Origin: Mytilus trossulus
Lineage: Eukaryota > Mollusca > Bivalvia > Mytilida > Mytilidae
Direction of reading: 5' to 3'
Length of the DNA: 64,000 nucleotides
Assembly: GCF_036588685.1 (NCBI RefSeq)
Contig: NC_086374.1
Span: 91,940,059-92,004,058, forward strand
Shown here in pieces: positions 1-13,228 of this stretch. The position numbers were made by a program, and so were the translations under genes. A model generated the notes under the pieces. It searched no databases. It was not told the DNA's origin and saw only the letters and a program-made list of their open reading frames with translations. How positions within the stretch are numbered: the stretch's first letter is position 1; each line of letters starts with the position of its first letter.

Positions 1-225
1 ATGTTTCCGTCATTGGGCGAAATTTTAAGTCAGATCAGACTTCCGGTTTGCGTTTCTGTATACTTTGAACATACATAATACTACGAATACAGTGTATTTT
101 CTGTTTTATATCCGTCATTGGACGAAATTTAAGTCAGGTTAGACCTCTGGTTTGCGTTTTTCTTTTTACTTTGAAACAAATACATAGACTACGAATAAAG
201 TGTATTTTCTGTCTGATATCATTTT
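1..225. repeat. Tandem dimer, about 107-bp period
   Basis: Two head-to-tail copies of a unit starting near CCGTCATTGG (positions 7 and 113) and ending near GTGTATTTTCTGT. They differ by a few substitutions and small indels. The first copy is cut by the window edge, so the array may extend to the left. No gene is seen here. Confidence 0.7.
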
Positions 226-1765
226 CAAGTTTACTATCCATGGCAGTCACAAGGTTTTTTAATAGAGAGGGTCTGACTAATATATCAATGACCGCTGTAG
301 ATTGATTATTAAACGGAGAATTAACTGTTAAAAGAAAATACACAAACGGGACGTCTGGAACGGGTGTTTTTAAGATCGAAATTTCAGGATTGACCTGCAT
401 TTCCTGATCCAAGGATTTCTTTATTCGAATTTCGGGATGTCGAGATATTTAATTTGTATAGTAAATTCAAAACCTCGGGATTTCATGATTTTAAGCCCGG
501 GATATTGGGATCAGGGCCCCTCCGCAGTGGCGGAAATTTTCATACGCAGGGGCCCGTTGACTGCTGAAGAGGGGCCCGCTCCGGTCATTCTTCAGTGATT
601 CCCTATGTAAGCAACCAATTATTTTCCAGAAAAGGGGGGCGGGCCCCCTAAATCCGCCTCTGCCCCGACCCCCTTTAATGAATGTTCATAATATACAGAT
701 AAGCGCTAAAATTATTCATGTGTCATTAAAAATAATAGAGAACAAACAAACAAAAAAAGGACATGTATGTGGAAAAAGGAGGAGCCGGGCTAGAAAAACA
801 GTTATCCTGTCCCAAATTACCTATGACTTTTGATACCTTTTCTGAAATTCTCAAGTCACTAAAAGTTTTACAAACAACAGAAGATGTAGTATGAATGCCA
901 ATGAGATAGCTCTCCACAAGAGACCAAAATGACACTGAAATTAACATTTAAAGGTCACCTTACGGCCTTCAGCAATAAGCAAAAGCCGATACTGCATAGT
1001 CTGATATAAAAGGCCCCGGAATTACAATGTAAACAATTCAAATGAGAAAACTAACAGCCTTATTTATGTACAAAAAAAGAACGAAAAACAAATATCACTG
1101 AACCACTGAATTACAGGCTCCTGACTGGAATGTTCATAATACATGTACACTAAATGTATGTTCATAATGAAATTAATACAAAACAAACATTGGGAATTTT
1201 GGAAATAAAGGAGGAGGGTTAAAAAAACATTTTCCTGTCCCCAAGTACCTATGACTTTTGATACTTTTCCTGATATTCTCAAGTCATTAAATCTTCTACA
1301 AAATTCTTCCTACGACACTTTACATCCTTTCAAATACGCTCTGAATGCCCGCGATTTCACGGGTTTGTTCTAGTACAAATAAATGTTAAACATTCCGACA
1401 ATGAACGATTTTTTTATTTGTAATTAAGATCAATTAACAATGACGCCTATAAGGGAGGTGTTCAAATAATTGACAGACTGTGTGAACGGTAAGCTACACC
1501 AATGATCCAAATATTTGATACGACCGAATAGTTAAAAAATCATCTCCAGGAAATATAGTATTTTGTGACCTAAATTACCTTTTAAAACGTGGCCGGTCTT
1601 CAAAATTAAGAAACAACCACTTAAGCCAAACATATTTATAAAGCCTATCACATATTTATACTTTAGCATACCAGGTTTTGCAAAAACGCGATTTTTAAAC
1701 ATCCATGTACTTTCACGTTTTAAGCCCAAAAATCTTAACCCTTTTGTTCTTTGCAATTTAGCCTG
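226..1765. other. Gene-free stretch with a degenerate direct repeat
   Basis: No exon or protein family is recognised. Two diverged direct copies of a roughly 150-bp sequence lie at about 760-890 and 1190-1310, both containing CCTATGACTTTTGATAC, about 429 bp apart. The part at 880-1050 resembles the short interspersed repeat described at 60991-61130. The 500-680 region is a G/C-rich interspersed fragment. Confidence 0.45.
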
Positions 1766-1895
1766 ATATACCATCGTACTTTAGCAAACAAACAACCATC
1801 GCACTTTAGGTAAGACACCATCGTACTTTAGCGTAGACCATCGCACTTTAGCGTGACCATCGTACTTTAGAGTACCATCGCACTTTAGAGTCCTA
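1766..1895. repeat. Short tandem repeat, ACCATCG(T/C)ACTTTAG units
   Basis: Six or seven irregular units of about 20-28 bp share the core ACCATCGTACTTTAG or ACCATCGCACTTTAG. Spacing varies, so the array is degenerate. No coding potential is seen. Confidence 0.75.
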
Positions 1896-3219
1896 CAAAT
1901 ATAACAAAAACTGATCAGAATTCCAGCCCTAAACATTGTATTGTAATGTACTAAGTATACTGAGAGGAAACGAGCGCTGTACGGAGATTGCTATTTTTCC
2001 AGCGGTTATACGTTTAACATGTAAACACCAGACAGCTCTCTTTATATTTCTTCAATTATTTTATAAAACTATCTCAAGATCAAACGAATCAACATTCTTT
2101 CTTTTTTTTTTTTTTTTTTTTTAGTTCGTTTTTGCTGTCTGTTACTTAATATTTTAAAAGGGGTTATAATCCTGTAAGGTAGTTCATCTTGAATTGTACA
2201 ATCACAGTAAATGATCGGTCTAGTTCTTTGCCCAAATCTGCAAATTTGGAGACAGATTTGCAATATATTGGTTACACTGTTTATTTATGCAAAAAAGACT
2301 TAGTTATTAATTGCATTATCAAAAATGTTTAAACAAATACCAAATATTTGTGCTTTTAGAATTAATTTTTCAAATCAGCTATTTAAGGGGAGATAAATTT
2401 CTAGTACAAAACTTATACTGGACATATAGGGAAATTTTCATTTTCATACTTGTAGCAAGAAAACAAGTTCGATGCCAACATTTTTTCTTTTTATTTTCTT
2501 AAAAAAATATATTATAAAATATATCTTTTCATATTTTTATTTCTGTCTCATAGATTTCTTTTTATGCACAAAAATGTGTTTTTTCATGAAAAATCTAAAA
2601 ATTTTGATGTTTTAGTAATTTTGAACGACTAGTTAGGGAGCTACCATTTGATTTTTAGAGGGGGGGGCAAGATACATGCATGAAAAGTTTATGCAAACAA
2701 GTTTGAACTCGTCACGTGCTTCGTTGATCAGGAATTCCTCTATCCGAATCTGCCAATTTTCAGAAAGAAAGCCCAGAGGCGGATTGAGAGATGGACAAGG
2801 TACCTAGTTCCCCCTTTCTGGAGCTACGATTATAGTTAAATCCAGCTTTTTTTTTTTATCGATTCCACTCTAAACTTTATCTAGCTTGAAGGGATGGGGG
2901 CTTGCAATTATTTGTTTCAGTTTCACAAAAACTTTAATTGTTAGCAAAACGTAAAATATTATGAAAATAACAAGAATTTAACTTTAAAAGATGGGCGAAA
3001 GATACCGGAGGAACAGTCAAACTCATAGATCGAAAATAAATGGACAAAAAGTCTTGATTTGTTTGTTTTCCAACGCTGCAGTGGTACCTATATCCGGTGG
3101 TGATGCTATATACAGTATGTTCTAAGACTATGAACATATATTCTAAATAAACTGGTTCTCTAAGTTAAGAAAAAAACAATAACTTTTGTAATATGTAACT
3201 GCTTATTGGAACCTTTTTT

Positions 3220-3445
3220 TTTACATAGCCTGTCAGCATCGGAGATGTGAGTTTGAATCCCATATAGGACAGGTACACTCGACTCCAATCTTAATTGACT
3301 ATCATGATCGTCAGTCCTCCGAAAGTCCGTGGTTCTCTCCGAGCACTATGACCAATAAAAAAATGATCGTCACAAATAGCTCAATAGTGTTGAAAGTGGT
3401 GCTTAACACTATATCCAATCAATCATTCAATCAATATACTTTATT
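3220..3445 (+). mobile_element. tRNA-derived SINE
   Basis: Contains a B-box-like pol III motif (GAGTTTGAATCCC near 3250), then a body with GTGGTTCTCTCCGAGCACT and GTGTTGAAAGTGG, and an imperfect (ATCA)n tail (CAATCAATCATTCAATCAAT). The same body occurs in reverse at 8020-8195. A tRNA-like head, conserved core and simple-repeat tail are SINE features. It could be one of the animal SINE families with a conserved central domain, but which one cannot be settled here. Confidence 0.65.
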
Positions 3446-4553
3446 ATAAAATATTCATAAAATAGTAAAAGGAATTGATAAATATATTACTAGATGTTTT
3501 TTTTTGTTGTATATTATGTTTTGTTTCGTTTTTTTAATATATATTTTCTTCGCTTCTATTTTTTCTTTTTTGACATTTAAAAGTCAAGATATAAAATTTC
3601 TGTGTCAAATAAAGCCCATTCAATACAAAGGTTTAAAAGATTATCTTAAATAATTGACTCGAACACGCATCCTTTAAAAAACAACCCCCATAACAGATAT
3701 CCCGTAGTCTGCATTATAATACTTCCTCGGGTAAAGGAACTAAAAGTTTTAAGCTAAATCAGCTTATGTAATTCTTAAGGATATATATTTATATTGAATA
3801 AATATCTCAAAGTTATTGAAGCTTTTCTCTCTCGCAGACCGGCCAAAATAAGTAAGTCTTTTTTGTTGTTCGCACAAGTATGTTTTTGACTTTTACACTT
3901 AAAGAAAACAATTGTTTATAACTTTTTCTTATTCAATTTAAATTTCAGACCGGCGGAGGCTATTTTGGCGCATTGCTAGGACATTTAAGCGAAAATAATC
4001 TGGCGTTTTAACGTAATTCCATTGCAACACCATAATTGTTTTACAGATTTTAGCAAAACATTTATATCATCAATGTCCATTTGAGTGATATGAATTTATA
4101 CATAACATAGAAAAATAATACATATGATATATATAAAAAAAACCACAGTAAAATATAAAAAAAACTCATAATCATAAAAATACAGCATTAAAAGTCAAAA
4201 CAAATATTTATAAGTACATGTATTATGGAGGAACAAAGTTATGATACCAAAAAATGCCATAACTGTATGTCATCGGTTGAACTATTTTCAATCAGTACAT
4301 TAAATTCAAAAGCAATTGAATAATATTGTATACTGTATACATTTCTTACCATTGTGAATGCTGCTTTATACTTTTATATTCTGTAGTTTTGTAAATATTT
4401 TGACTGGTGATTTGTGGATGTTTATCCTTTTCTTTTTCTTATTCCAATTTGTCTTTTATTCTTTATGGCACTGACTGACAGATTTAGGTTGATATTTTTA
4501 AAATAGAAAATATACATGTTTTAATGAAATCGGCTTTATTTTAGGATAAAGAA

Positions 4554-7500
4554 ATGTTGACGAAGATTTTATTCGTAGTTTCGATTTTCGTAGCAGCAGT
4601 TTGTAAGTATTTTTTGTTAAAATTCTCCGGGAAAATAGCTGAAGTTGAGTATTTTTTTAACCAATCAAATAGATAAAGTATTACTATCTATTACCATTAC
4701 GTTAACTTTCAAGGTTACTTGAATAAAAGATATGGAACGATTAGTCTTATACTAGTATATAAGTATATTTATTAGTGTGGACACAGATCAGTGTGGGAAG
4801 TAATTGTTATTTTTTTCCATTATATTTATTGAATGAAAAGAAATATATAACTACTGTAACATAATGGTATTAATATTTTAAAGGAAATGTCGTATCTGTC
4901 ATAATAGGTATATTATATTGTAGATGGTGCAACGAAAATTGACGGAGTTGAAGGTGATGTGCTTACTCTTGAATGTAGTTCGGGTACTTCAATCGATGTC
5001 AAATCTGCGTTTTATGGAAATAACGTTGATCCGGCATGCGGCGACGCAAGCGCATTGACTACTTTACAGACTTTAACAAATGGCAAACAAACTTACGTTG
5101 TTACGTTAAATAGCGACACGTTTAGTTCAGATTGTACCGTAGATAGAGAACAAGATTTTACTGTAAAATACAACTGTATAAGCAGTAAGTATGAATAATT
5201 TAGATTTCATTAGAAACCATTATTTTTATTGGGTGATAGTAAAACAGCTGTCACGTCATGTGCTTTCGACAATGCTAAAATAATGCATTGAAAAACAAAC
5301 AAAAAGCTTAATACAACTCTTAATTTCATGGTTGCAGCATGACAATGTTAATATGCTTCCCGCTTCATCCCAAAATTCATTGTGTATCGGTTTGCGTGCT
5401 TAAGTTAATTTTTGAATTACATGTACAATTTTCAAAAAGTCTGCAGCAAGTGACTGTTTTAAAGCCCCAAATCAGCTACGCGTTTTCTAGAATTTGATAA
5501 AATTTGAAATTAATATTGGTTGTTGGTTTCATTGGCTTTCGATATCTTGGATTAAGTCATTTTCTTATATCATGTAGAAATTACTCACTGCGATTAATTT
5601 TCGAAGTGTTTTCTGTTTTAATCGAAATAGAGGTTCTATCAATTTTCTTTTTTACGGGAATTTTTATAAGATTTAAATGCAAATCGTTACTGTTAGGAAG
5701 AAAACTTAGGCATAACAACCGTTTCAGTATACGAATGAATATGAAGAATATCATTATTAAACCGTATTCCAAATGTAATTGGCTGAATTTGCAATGTTAA
5801 AAACGTTTTGTCTGTCAATCACAACGTTTTACTGTTCGTTGTTACAAAAAAATATTACAAAGAACTTTTTAGATTCTTACATGACATTTTTTGCCACTGG
5901 AAGTTGAACAAACAACAACGAACTACTAGATTCCGAAATGGTAAGTTACTCGGAATTAATAAACTGAATAAATCTGAATATATCCAAAGGTCAAAAGTAA
6001 AATTTAACTTATAAAATTGAATAATAAAAACTAGTTCTATCAGTAGACTAAAAATGACGTCCTCTGTTACCTAGACCAATTGTTATTGTATGAACAGACT
6101 GCATTATGGTATCTAATGACATAAATCCAATGGTTAAGAGACATGATGTGTCCCAAGATGATATTTTTTTAGTTTTATATTGTCTATCACATGTTGAAAC
6201 TTATACTTATTTATAGATCTATTGACACAAACTACAAGCCAAGGAGATACTGCAACTTTATCTTGCTCGAATGGGGATAAAATCAAAATAATAAATGCGG
6301 AATACAAATCTGGAAGTTCATGCCTTGACCTTAATGCACTGTCGATAGTACAAGGATTGTGCGATGACGAAAGCAGCTGTTCGGTTGCAGCTACTGATAC
6401 AGTGTTTCCTAATAGTGACTGTGCAGCTAACAAAGAAGAAACATTGACTATTGCATATAAATGCACTTCTGGTAAGTAAATTACTTTATGACTTAGGTTG
6501 CTGTGAAATACCGTTATTAAATGAAAACCAATAATTTTAAATGTAAAATTAACCCGAAAATTTTACTCCTCTTTATCATCTATAATACTAAAATTACGAG
6601 GTCCAATTTGTCAGCCGTCATCACGTAAAAACGACGAATCAAAGAATTCAACTTTATATATAACTAATATAGTACAAAGGTGTAGATTAAAAATTATACC
6701 ACTCCAGGCTTGATAAGTTCCAGTTCGACGGGTTCAAACAGAAAGATTTGAAAGCAGAGAAAACTGTGTATCTTATAATCGGCATGGCTTTATCAGATGA
6801 CAATACAATTAGTTAAATAATCATATAAGTTAGTATACCCATATAATTTAATTTTGGATCTTCTGATTGGCTGACGTTATTTTGTTATGAGCCCATAGAC
6901 ATAATTTAATCATGTGACCGTGACGTCATCAACGGTTTTCATGGTTTTCAACGGTTTAAAATGAAATTAAGAATTAAATTATAAGAAATGACTGTCGCCA
7001 GGTAAACTAAATTAGCGACAGTAAAACGACTACAAGCTTCAAATATAATACAGTTATCTCTTAATTGTATAAAAATACAGTGTATAGCAGATTGACATTA
7101 GTTGAGAAGCAATGTGTTACGTCATAATTACATCGTATGTCAGAGACTTTTTACGTTAGAAAGCAATCTATTACATCATAATTACATTGTATGTCAGAGA
7201 CGTTTAACGTTTAAAATCAATCTATTACGTCATAATTACATTGTATGTCAGAGACGTTTAACGTTTAAAATCAATCTATTACGTCATAATTACATTGTAT
7301 GTCAGAGACTTTATCGTATATTAGGGTAGCACTGACTTGTTCTGGATCTGAATATGAAAGCATGTTGTTATTTGCCATTTATGAATCTAACGGCTAAGTA
7401 ATTTTGTTGTCTGTGTCTCCAAAAAAACATGTCGCATAATTTGTTAAATTTCCTTAGTTTAATATTTTGTTAGCCAATCACAACGTTTTGGTATTTGCTT

Positions 7501-9060
7501 TTGAAGTAGAACCCCAAACACTTCAGTTTTTTAATCGCGAGCATAGAAATAACTTATCAATTGATGATGTCACTGAAAAGTCAATCTTGGTTAACATATT
7601 CATAGACCAATTAACAAATCTCAAAAATGTGTTTGTTTGCTGATGTTGCAAATAAATTAAAATTGTATAATTTATAGTATTGTTTATAGTTTGATATTTT
7701 GTTTTCGTTTAATAGTATTTGGTTGTTTTCAATACCCTTTTATTTAGGGAATATTATATTATATTCTACAATTTATCACTCTCCCGTGAAGAGCAATCGT
7801 TTAGTTTATTGAGCAAGATCTCAGAGGAATAGCAAATTAAATAACAGATAATGCGTTATACATTTATAGTTAATTATTATTTTGAATTGCAGCAACCGGA
7901 CCAGTCTACACACGTTATGGAGCCAGTGGTTGTTCGGTCACAGCAGCAGTTGTTTACAAAGGTTAAATTATTGTTTAATTAATTTATGATTTACTTTGGT
8001 ATCTAAAATTAAATAGATTTTTTATTGATTGATTGGTGTTTGATGATACTTTCAACACTACTTGCTACTTCCTGGCATTGTTTTTTTTAATTGGCGAAGA
8101 AAGTCGGACTGCCCAGAGAGAACCACCTACTTCCGGTTGAAAAACTGACACGTGCGGGATTCGAACTAATAAATCTCAGTGTGACTTACCCAAATAATTC
8201 AGTCCCTCCCCGTAATCAATTCCTTACATGCGATGATTTCTAATTTGACCCTTGCTAGTTTTCAAAAAGTATTTATCGTTTTATAATCTAAATAACTTTC
8301 GGTAGGGTTCGCTGTTGGTGCCCCACCCCTCTAAATGAAAATAACTTAACGTCATTGGACGACTTGCTATTGATTTTGACGTTGACAAACAGTCACAACG
8401 TTTCGGTGTACACTTTGGAAATATTTCACAGAATGCAGTATATAATTAGGATTTGAAACGGCCCATTCACAAATTTAAAACAATTTAAATGAGAAAACTA
8501 TAACGGCCTAATGATGTTGATGAATTACGGGTTCCGAATTAGTTAATCAAGTAATATTTTTTGTTATAGGCATCATGGCTGGGGCTAAACATGATGGCAG
8601 CGGATCAGGTAGTAACTATCAATGCTTGACGTCGAGTCCAACGTATGACGCTAAAAATGCTGCTGAAAACTCAGAACGAGGCTATATATACGGCATGGAG
8701 CTCAAATTAGACGCCACAGACTCTACCTCAATTATTGATCTTAGCAATGACGCGAGCACAATACCTTGCACAGTTTGTCAAGTTATCTCGAGTAAATCTA
8801 TATTTATGGTAGCCGGATTACTCACGTGTCCGTCAGGTTATGCTGCCGAGTACACTGGTTATTTAGCTTCCGACTCAACTGACGGTACTACATCCAAATC
8901 TTACATTTGTCTAGACAAAGATGCCAGTTATGCAGGGGCAACCTCGAACAACCAAGGGCTGCTTTATTTAACTGAAATTAGATGTGGTTCATTATCATGT
9001 TCTACGTTCACAGACAATGCCGAAATTCCATGTGCAGTATGTTCGAGATCTGTCGAGTAG
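4554..9060 (+). CDS. Secreted SUEL-type (galactose-binding) lectin fused to a short-chain-collagen-C4-like domain
   Basis: Five exons: 4554-4602, 4924-5184, 6217-6471, 7893-7961, 8570-9060. They join to 1125 nt (374 residues, TAG stop), and all four introns are phase 1 with GT-AG ends. Exon 1 encodes a signal peptide (MLTKILFVVSIFVAAV). Exons 2 and 3 are each a galactose-binding lectin domain: an early L-x-C-S, a (A/E)-x-Y turn after the second strand, and a final Tyr-x-Cys. The second domain has the full cysteine set. The first lacks the internal Cys pair (TLTNGKQTYVV at that place), so one disulfide is probably absent. Exons 4-5 form a Cys-rich domain of about 185 residues starting VYTRYGASGC, with repeated C-x-V-C motifs (IPCTVC, IPCAVC) and GLLYLTEIRCGSLSC. 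This is the module found in bivalve proteins named short-chain collagen C4-like. Secretion and carbohydrate recognition, possibly in innate immunity, are inferred from the families. No collagen Gly-X-Y stretch is present. An ATTAAA at about 9231 is a possible polyadenylation signal. Confidence 0.85.
7104..7316. repeat. Tandem repeat of about 54 bp in lectin intron 3
   Basis: Four copies of a unit containing TACGTCATAATTACATTGTATG separated by GTCAGAGACGTTTAACG-type sequence. The last two complete copies are identical. The period is a multiple of three, so the array stays open as an 18-residue peptide repeat, but it lies wholly within an intron and has no sign of being coding. Confidence 0.8.
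8020..8195 (-). mobile_element. tRNA-derived SINE, reverse copy, in lectin intron 4
   Basis: On the minus strand it has a B-box-like AGTTCGAATCCC, then a body with GTGGTTCTCTCTGGGCAGT, a GTGTTGAAAGT motif and a tail of CAATCAATCAAT. It is the same family as the plus-strand copy at 3220-3445. The tail faces the upstream side of the gene, so it inserted antisense. Confidence 0.7.
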
Positions 9061-9575
9061 TTATACCATACGTCCATGTTTAGTGTGTTTGATAGAAGTA
9101 CAATGAACTTTTAATGACGATAGCGCCTTTAACATGAAAGGCTTTAATTACTAACCTTAAAACATTTTATTATTTGTTCAGCATTAGAAAAATACCCTAC
9201 CTTTTTATTTGACACAAGTTGGAATAACTTATTAAAAGATGAGTAACAATATTGTATTTTATTTTTAAGAAAATGATAAATGAATATTTCCTCTTTTATA
9301 GGACATATTCTTGTACATTGAGAGGTTAATTTGTCAGATTATATAAAATTGTGAATTTGACAAAGGATAAAAAAAACCCAACATAATACAGCACGGTTTA
9401 ACTAATATATAACAGTTTGGTATAAATTAACATTCCGGATCACCATGGATCACTCCCCTCCGGTCTTTGGTGGCGTTTGTGTTGGTCAGACTTTTAGTTT
9501 TTAACCGGATTTTTGTGACAAAAATGTCGGTTATTGATTTGGGGATGTACGGCGGTCGGGCGGGCGTCCCTCAAA
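9061..9575. other. Lectin gene 3' flank
   Basis: Probable 3' UTR and intergenic AT-rich DNA. Apart from the possible ATTAAA signal near 9231, no gene, RNA or clear repeat is seen. Confidence 0.4.
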
Positions 9576-9577
9576 TG

Positions 9578-10190
9578 TTGTCCGTGCATTTACTCATGAA
9601 CCGTTCAACCAAACCTTTTAAAATTGTAATATATTGTCATTGACAACAAAATGAAGGTCAAGTTAAATAATGACGATTTTGACTTTTACCGTTTAGGAGT
9701 AAAGGTTCTTGAAAGTTTAAAAAATGTCGTGTCCGTGCATTTACTCATGAACCGTTCAACCAAACCTTTTAAAATTTTAATATGTTGTTACTGACAACAA
9801 AATGGAGGTCAAGTTCAATAATGACGACTTTGACTTTTACCGTTTAGGAGTTAAGGTTCTTGAAAGTTTAAAAAATGTCGTGTCCGTGCATTTACTCATG
9901 AACCGTTCGACCAAACCTTTTAAAATTTTAATATGTTGTTACTGACAACAAAATGAAGGTCAAGTTCAATAATGACGATTTTGATTTTCACCGCTCAGGA
10001 GTTATGGTTCTTTGAAGATTGGAAAGTGGCGTTTCCATTCATGTTGTTGCATTTACTCATGAACCATTCAAGCTAAGCATTTCAAATTTTAATATGTTGA
10101 TACTGATTACAAAATTGAGGTCAAATTTGATATTGACAATTTTCACTTTCACCGTTCATCAGTTATGGTTCTTGTGATATTGGCAGGACA
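9578..10190. repeat. Tandem repeat, about 151-bp period
   Basis: Three close copies start at TCCGTGCATTTACTCATGAA (about 9581, 9732 and 9883), exactly 151 bp apart. A fourth, diverged copy starts near 10045 at about 161-bp spacing. Each unit carries GACAACAAAATG(A/G)AGGTCAAGTT and a GACTTTTACCGTTTAGGAGT block. No recognised product. Confidence 0.85.
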
Positions 10191-11065
10191 CAAATAAATG
10201 TAAATAAATCCGGTTTGCTGTCGTTGTGACAGCGTCTTGTCTAAGTGGTGTAATATGTTGGGTACTGTAGGTAGACTTTTTTTTTTTGCCTTGGCGGTGT
10301 CAGTTTATTTTCAAACCGACGAAGTATTATAATATAATATATATCCATTTATAATGGAAAAACAAATGATGTTGGGTTTCAAAATCATTTCTTTCCTTTA
10401 GTTATTCCTGCATTTTTTTTTATCGTAAATTCCTATTTTGAGTATTTTGTCACCAGAACTGTCCCGGCCACACAATGTAACTCATTAATTTACTATGAAT
10501 AGATAAATTGATTTTTTAAGAGGAAAGTAATTTGGTTTTGTGCAGTTACTAGGCTTTCAGCTTGATTGTTGCAGAGGTGAATTTAGAGGGGGGACACCCC
10601 CACTTTTGAGGAAAAATTTCGGTAGATTATATAGGAATCACTTAAGTGTGACGGAGGCGGCCCCTCTTAGGCAGCCAGTTTCCCCACTCAGTGTTATGAC
10701 ATTTTCAGGATCTGCCACTACGTTGTATCTTGAAATATAAAGATTGAGTGATAATTCAAGTAAAAAGTTAAAACGCAACACGCTAAAAACTAATTCGATG
10801 TAGTCCTATAAGTCATTAAAAAAATAAAGTGCTGAAGTTCTGATCATCGAATGACCGCAAGTTCTGGTGGATAGTCTCAGGCACTAGTCTAATAAAATAA
10901 TTATAATTCTATACATAAAAGTTAGGTTAAGGTAAATAGATATATTTTTGTATTAGACTTCTGTTGACTTTTTAAAAAATTGAGGATATTTGCACTGTGT
11001 GTTTCCTTCATGATGGTCTTGATAGGATGATAAACTTTTCTGTTAGGCCATTTACCAATATTCTT
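10191..11065. other. Intergenic, no supported gene
   Basis: AT-rich sequence with a G/C-rich interspersed fragment at about 10560-10720. An open frame of about 66 codons there resembles no family I know, has no splice or start context, and is probably chance. Confidence 0.4.
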
Positions 11066-11067
11066 GA

Positions 11068-11475
11068 TACTTTTCTTCCATTATTCTCTATTCTTTAAAT
11101 TTTAGAACCATTTAAAATCTATTCTTTAAATTTTAGAACCATTTTATTCTCTATTGTTTTAATTTTAGAACCATTTCATTCTCTATTCTTTTAAGTTTTA
11201 GAACCAATTTATTCTCTATTGTTTTAATTTTATAACCATTTCATTCTCTATTCTTTTAAGTTTTAGAACCATTTTATTCTCTATTGTTTTAATTTTAGAA
11301 CCATTTCATTCTCTATTCTTTTAATTTGAGAACCATTTTATTCTCTATTCTTTTAATTTGAGAACCATTTTATTCTCTATTCTTAAAATTTTAGAACCCT
11401 TTTATTCTCTATTCTTTTAATTTTAGAACCAATTTATTCTCTATTCTTTAAATTTTAGAACCATTGGGTTTTCTC
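11068..11475. repeat. Minisatellite of about 33 bp, TTTTAGAACCATTTTATTCTC core
   Basis: About twelve tandem units built from ATTCTCTATTCTTTTAATTT followed by TAGAACCATTTT, with variants such as TTTGAGAACC and CTATTGTTTT. Low complexity and AT-rich, with no coding potential. Confidence 0.85.
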
Positions 11476-13228
11476 TTCTTTATTTCTTTGGGTCTCTTCT
11501 ATTACATACATATTTTTGCCTATTATTTATGCGTGTTGCTTATTGATGAAAGCGTGCGGTGACCTATAGCTGTTAACTTCGTCGTCATATTGTCACTGGT
11601 AGAGAGTTGTTTCGTTGACAACCATACTACATCTTTTTATTTCCATATATCAATTCAAATTAAATCAATTCATATGGTAATATTAGAAACAGTGCAAATA
11701 TAAGACAACGGTTTTACATATTTTTGTATTAGGGAATGTAACCATATATGGTTAATAATTCATTTTTTTTTATATAGAATATAATATTAAATATTTTAAT
11801 ATACTTATTTCTAATTCTCTTATGATAAATCAGTTTTCACTTTTTAATCTTAAAGTTTATGTCATGAGGCGGATGACAAATATCCTGATTTAATATGGAT
11901 TATCACATCGAAGGTCAGTCAAACATACTAAGACATTATAACATACAAAGTCATTATAACTAAGAAGGGAGGTTATGTCTCATAATACCTCCTTGTTATA
12001 ATTATAACATACAAAGTCATTATAACATACAAAGTCATTATAAAATACAAAGTCATTATAACATACAAAGTCATTATAACCAAGAAGGGAGGTTATGTCT
12101 CATAATACCTCCTTGTTATAACATACAAAGTCATTATAACATACAAAGTCATTATAACTAAGAAGGGAGGTTATGTCTCATAATACCTCCTTGTTATAAC
12201 ATACAAAGTCATTATAACATACAAAGTCATTATAACATACAAAGTCATTATAACATACAAAGACATTATAACATACAAAGTCATTATAACCAAGAAGGGA
12301 GGTTATGTCTCATAATACCTCCTTGTTATAACATACAAAGTCATTATAACCAAGAAGGGAGTTTATGTCTCATAATACCTCCTTGTTATAACATACAAAG
12401 TCATTATAACATACAAAGACATTATAACATACACAGTCATTATAACATACAAAGTCATTAAAACATACAAAGTCATTATAACAAAGGAGTGAGGTTATGT
12501 CTCATAATACCTCCTTGTTATAACATACAAAGTCATAACATACAAAGACATTATAACATGCAAAAACATTATAACATACAAAGTCATTATAACATACAAA
12601 GTCATTATACCATACAAAGTCATTAAAACATACAAAGACATTATAACATACAAAGTCATTAAAACATACAAAGTCATTATAACAAAGGAGGGAGGTTATG
12701 TCTCATAATACCTCCTTGTTATAACATACAAAGTCATTATAACCAAGAAGGGAGGTTATGTCTCATAATACCTCCTTGTTATAACATACAAAGTCATTAT
12801 AACCAAGAAGGGAGTTTATGTCTCATAATACCTCCTTGTTATAACATACAAAGTCATTATAACCAAGGAGGGAGGTTATATCTCATAATACCTCCTTGTT
12901 ATAACATACAAAGTCATTATAACATACAAAGACATTATAACATACACAGTCATTATAACATACAAAGTCATTAAAACATACAAAGTCATTATAACAAAGG
13001 AGGGAGGTTATGTCTCATAATACCTCCTTGTTATAACATACAAAGTCATAACATACAAAGACATTATATATGCAAAAACATTATAACATACAAAGTCATT
13101 ATAACATACAAAGTCATTAAAACATACAAAGACATTATAACATACAAAGTCATTATAACATACAAAGTCATTATAAGATACAAAGACATTATAACATACA
13201 AAGACATTATAACATACAAAGTCATTAT

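Noticed and set aside
7102-7329. 75-codon open frame made of an 18-residue repeat
   Set aside because: It is a 54-bp tandem repeat inside lectin intron 3; the openness comes from the period being a multiple of three.
11925-13228. CRISPR-like appearance of regularly spaced near-palindromic cassettes
   Set aside because: The spacers between cassettes are themselves the same 18-bp repeat, there are no cas genes, and the surrounding genes are spliced eukaryotic genes.
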